Origin: Distichodus sexfasciatus
Taxonomy: Eukaryota > Chordata > Actinopteri > Characiformes > Distichodontidae
Direction of reading: 5' to 3'
Assembly: GCA_032718565.1 (NCBI GenBank)
Contig: JAVGVS010000626.1
Span: 62,001-126,000, forward strand
DNA: 64,000 nt
A program made the position numbers and the translations under genes. The stretch's first letter is position 1; each line of letters opens with the position of its first letter. Shown piece after piece: positions 62,601 through 64,000 of the stretch. The notes beneath the pieces are model-generated. The model saw nothing but the letters and a program-made list of their open reading frames with translations. It made no database searches and was not told the DNA's origin.

Positions 62601-63663
62601 ATTTCAATGTTAGATGCACTGTGTGTGTTATGGTGGAAGTGTGTATATCCGTGACTGTGTGTGAAGGTGTTTGCATGTGTGTGATTTGTACCACATTGTC
62701 ATAGCAGGACTCCAGCACAGAGCCACAGTGAGAGCAGGATGTTGGTTCTCCCTGCATTACCTCACCTACACACACACACACACATTATTGCTGTATAGGG
62801 ATTGGATAACATTAGGTTTGTTCATGTTTCAGACCTTGAGCACTCACACTGATCTTCCTCCAGCAGCTTCTCCAACCGCACCAGAACCACATTGGGATTC
62901 CCAACCAGCGGCTGCTTAGCAACATCACCTGTTTGATCATTATCATCATTACCATCATCATCGCTCATCATCATCATCATCATTTTCATCATCACCATCA
63001 TCACCACTATCATCATCATCACACACACACACACACACAAACACAAACACACCCAGTCAGAACTGATGTGTAATAACGGAGAAGTTGTGTTCACCTGCAG
63101 GTAGAGGTGAGGTGTTAGCATGCAGACGATCACGACCCAGTCTGAGGATGGGAGAGGATGAGGATGAGGATGAGGAAGGGGAGGGGGAAGGCAGAACGAA
63201 GTCATACTCTGGACACTGCTTCATGAAGGCGGGGCGAGGTGGAAGGGGCGGAGCCACAACTGCAACCACAAAATCAAACCACAAAATTACCAATAAGGAT
63301 GCAGAAAAAAAGTGTGAGCAAGGCTGTTCGGTACTGAAAGCATTTTCACTCCTGACCAATTTATGTATTTCTTACTTCTTATCCTCAAAAGGTGCAGAAA
63401 CTGTTGACACGTGCACACACCTGGTTTCAGCGGTTTACGGTTGGGTTTAGGTGGGCTGATAGGAATTTTGAGCCCAGTCCCCTCTGGGATGCTGTAGCTG
63501 TAGGTTGGGTCATACTGCTCCTGCTCCACCACTGCCACTGGAACCTCATAGTCCGGCTCCCTGTCTGTGGGGTTTTGGGTTTGTCTGAGTGATTTTGGTG
63601 CAACTGGGGGTGGGGAGCATTTCTGTTCAAGGTGTTTCTTCCAAGGGGGTAAAAAAGAGTTTC
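56824..63663 (-). CDS. VWA protein with Sec23/24-like zinc knuckle, circularly permutated Ras protein 1-like, C-terminal part
   Basis: Seventeen exons, 5' to 3': 63421-63663, 63095-63259, 62848-62928, 62692-62765, 62330-62500, 62209-62250, 61987-62076, 61671-61822, 61504-61585, 60237-60382, 59690-59774, 59455-59561, 59094-59203, 58883-58994, 58623-58763, 58455-58548, 56824-56895. Phases agree at every junction: 654 residues and a stop. A proline/serine-rich linker comes first, then a CX2C-X14-CX2C zinc knuckle (SCSHC..ECYFC), a VWA/trunk fold starting LLIFCIDTSHSSS, then GLGSL, FYQELGETA, TDKTGGK, and a beta-sandwich tail (VTFRFGE, VQVQVRF), ending SDDAAAVMFAMKN. This resembles Sec23/24 trunk architecture and fish proteins named circularly permutated Ras protein 1, in which a G3-G4-G5-G1-G2 Ras domain accompanies a VWA domain (family knowledge). 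The GTPase part is not in the window; the start is beyond the right edge or in unresolved sequence at 63664-64000. Cellular role unknown. MED25 or a diverged Sec23/24 are alternatives. Confidence 0.72.
56999..58322. repeat. Large minisatellite in the last intron of the cpRAS-like gene
   Basis: About 1.3 kb of degenerate units built from CACACCATCATACACCACACAACACC and CACCACACAGCAT; plus strand almost without G. Lies between the last two coding exons. Confidence 0.95.
59247..59345. mobile_element. hAT-like end fragment
   Basis: TAGGGGTGGGACGAGATGTC and CACGAGATCTGGGAATATT resemble a common fish hAT terminus; in an intron of the cpRAS-like gene. Confidence 0.4.
59570..59602 (+). repeat. CA microsatellite
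   Basis: Uninterrupted CA run 10 bp from a splice acceptor of the cpRAS-like gene (exon 59455-59561, minus strand). Confidence 0.95.
59815..60200 (-). repeat. GGGGAC dispersed element, copy 8, interrupted
   Basis: Starts TGTGTTCATGTATTTAGGGG, is interrupted by a palindromic MITE (59849-59963), resumes with TGTGGGGACATTG and GAGAAACTAAAA, and ends CACAAAGATAGTAATAAAAG before TG repeats. Lies in an intron of the cpRAS-like gene. Confidence 0.7.
59849..59963. mobile_element. Palindromic MITE nested in a GGGGAC element
   Basis: Imperfect inverted ends GGGTGTGTTTCCCAA and TTTTGGGAACGCACC, with GTTAGCAA-type motifs in both arms. It splits the dispersed element copy 8. Confidence 0.6.
61018..61262 (-). 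repeat. Unclassified teleost dispersed repeat
   Basis: AAGAGTCTGATGGCTTGTGGG, GATGCTGCGGTAGCGTCTGCC and GATGGGAGGAGTGTAAAGAG form a pattern I associate with a common fish repeat; in an intron of the cpRAS-like gene. Confidence 0.5.
62940..63020 (+). repeat. ATC trinucleotide repeat in an intron
   Basis: CATCAT/ATCATT units fill the short intron before exon 62848-62928; reading through would add an Asp-rich tract, but the AAACAG acceptor fits phase. Confidence 0.9.
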
Positions 63664-64000
63664 CTGAAAACCACACAAACACACTGCAGTCACTAGTTTG
63701 TGGACTTGCTTTCCAGTGTTGGAGGGCTTCTTTGCAAGCATGGTAGTCCTTGCTCTCTGCCCAGTGTGGGCACGGACAGTGAGTCAGCTGTGATCTCATG
63801 AGATTAAACTGGTGCCTCTTAATTGGGACACTGCTCCCATAACAGTCACTTGGTGCCTTACTGAAAAGATACTTCAGCGTAAAGCCTTAGAGAGAGCAAG
63901 GACTTACCACTGAGGTCATGGGCAGTTGTAACTCCTGCCTGCACTGTCTCAGACGTTCAGCAGTGGAATGAGTTCTGAACGGTCCACGAGTAAAAGTGGC

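Noticed and set aside
63664..64000. Next upstream exon of the cpRAS-like gene ending at a GTAAGT donor (63908)
   Set aside because: The phase would fit, but the open stretch is only about 16 codons after a stop and has no clear acceptor, so it is not called.

Overview
This is a gene-sparse, repeat-rich stretch of a ray-finned fish (teleost) nuclear genome. The signs are split genes with GT-AG introns, vertebrate muscle and synapse genes, pervasive CA/GA microsatellites, tRNA-derived SINEs, many small hAT-type DNA transposons and a CpG island. No bacterial, phage or CRISPR features were seen. Nearly all the long uninterrupted reading frames are low-complexity or shadow frames; the real genes had to be assembled exon by exon from splice sites and reading phase. 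Layout: (1) 702-6494, minus strand: 15 coding exons of a PLEKHA4-type PH-domain protein, running off the left edge. (2) 14126-32961, plus strand: a complete 29-coding-exon fast-type myosin-binding protein C gene (mybpc2, 1111 aa), in frame throughout. (3) 42411-45150, minus strand: two coding exons of lrrc4b (NGL-3 type synaptic adhesion protein, 734 aa). Its promoter is probably the CpG island at about 48930-50095 and its long 3' UTR probably extends to about 39400. (4) 56824-63663, minus strand: the last 17 exons (654 aa) of a VWA protein with a Sec23/24-like zinc knuckle. It fits the rarely described 'circularly permutated Ras protein 1' (cpRAS-VWA) family; its N-terminus lies beyond the right edge. 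PLEKHA4, MYBPC2 and LRRC4B are also near one another on human 19q13.33, so this looks like an ancient linkage block. The genes belong to unrelated processes (phosphoinositide/junction signalling, fast-muscle thick filaments, excitatory synapse adhesion, an uncharacterised permuted-GTPase/VWA protein) and are not a functional pathway. The space between them holds at least two SINE families, a GGGGAC-type dispersed element with CA-repeat ends in eight copies, several hAT derivatives (four with exact 8-bp target-site duplications, one nested in a SINE), a local duplication, an 84-bp near-perfect palindrome, and large intronic mini- and microsatellite arrays. The observations most worth following are the cpRAS-VWA gene with its altered metal site, three exact CTCF-type motifs in an orientation that would bracket mybpc2-lrrc4b, a cluster of three RFX X-boxes between those genes, and in-frame microexons in mybpc2.
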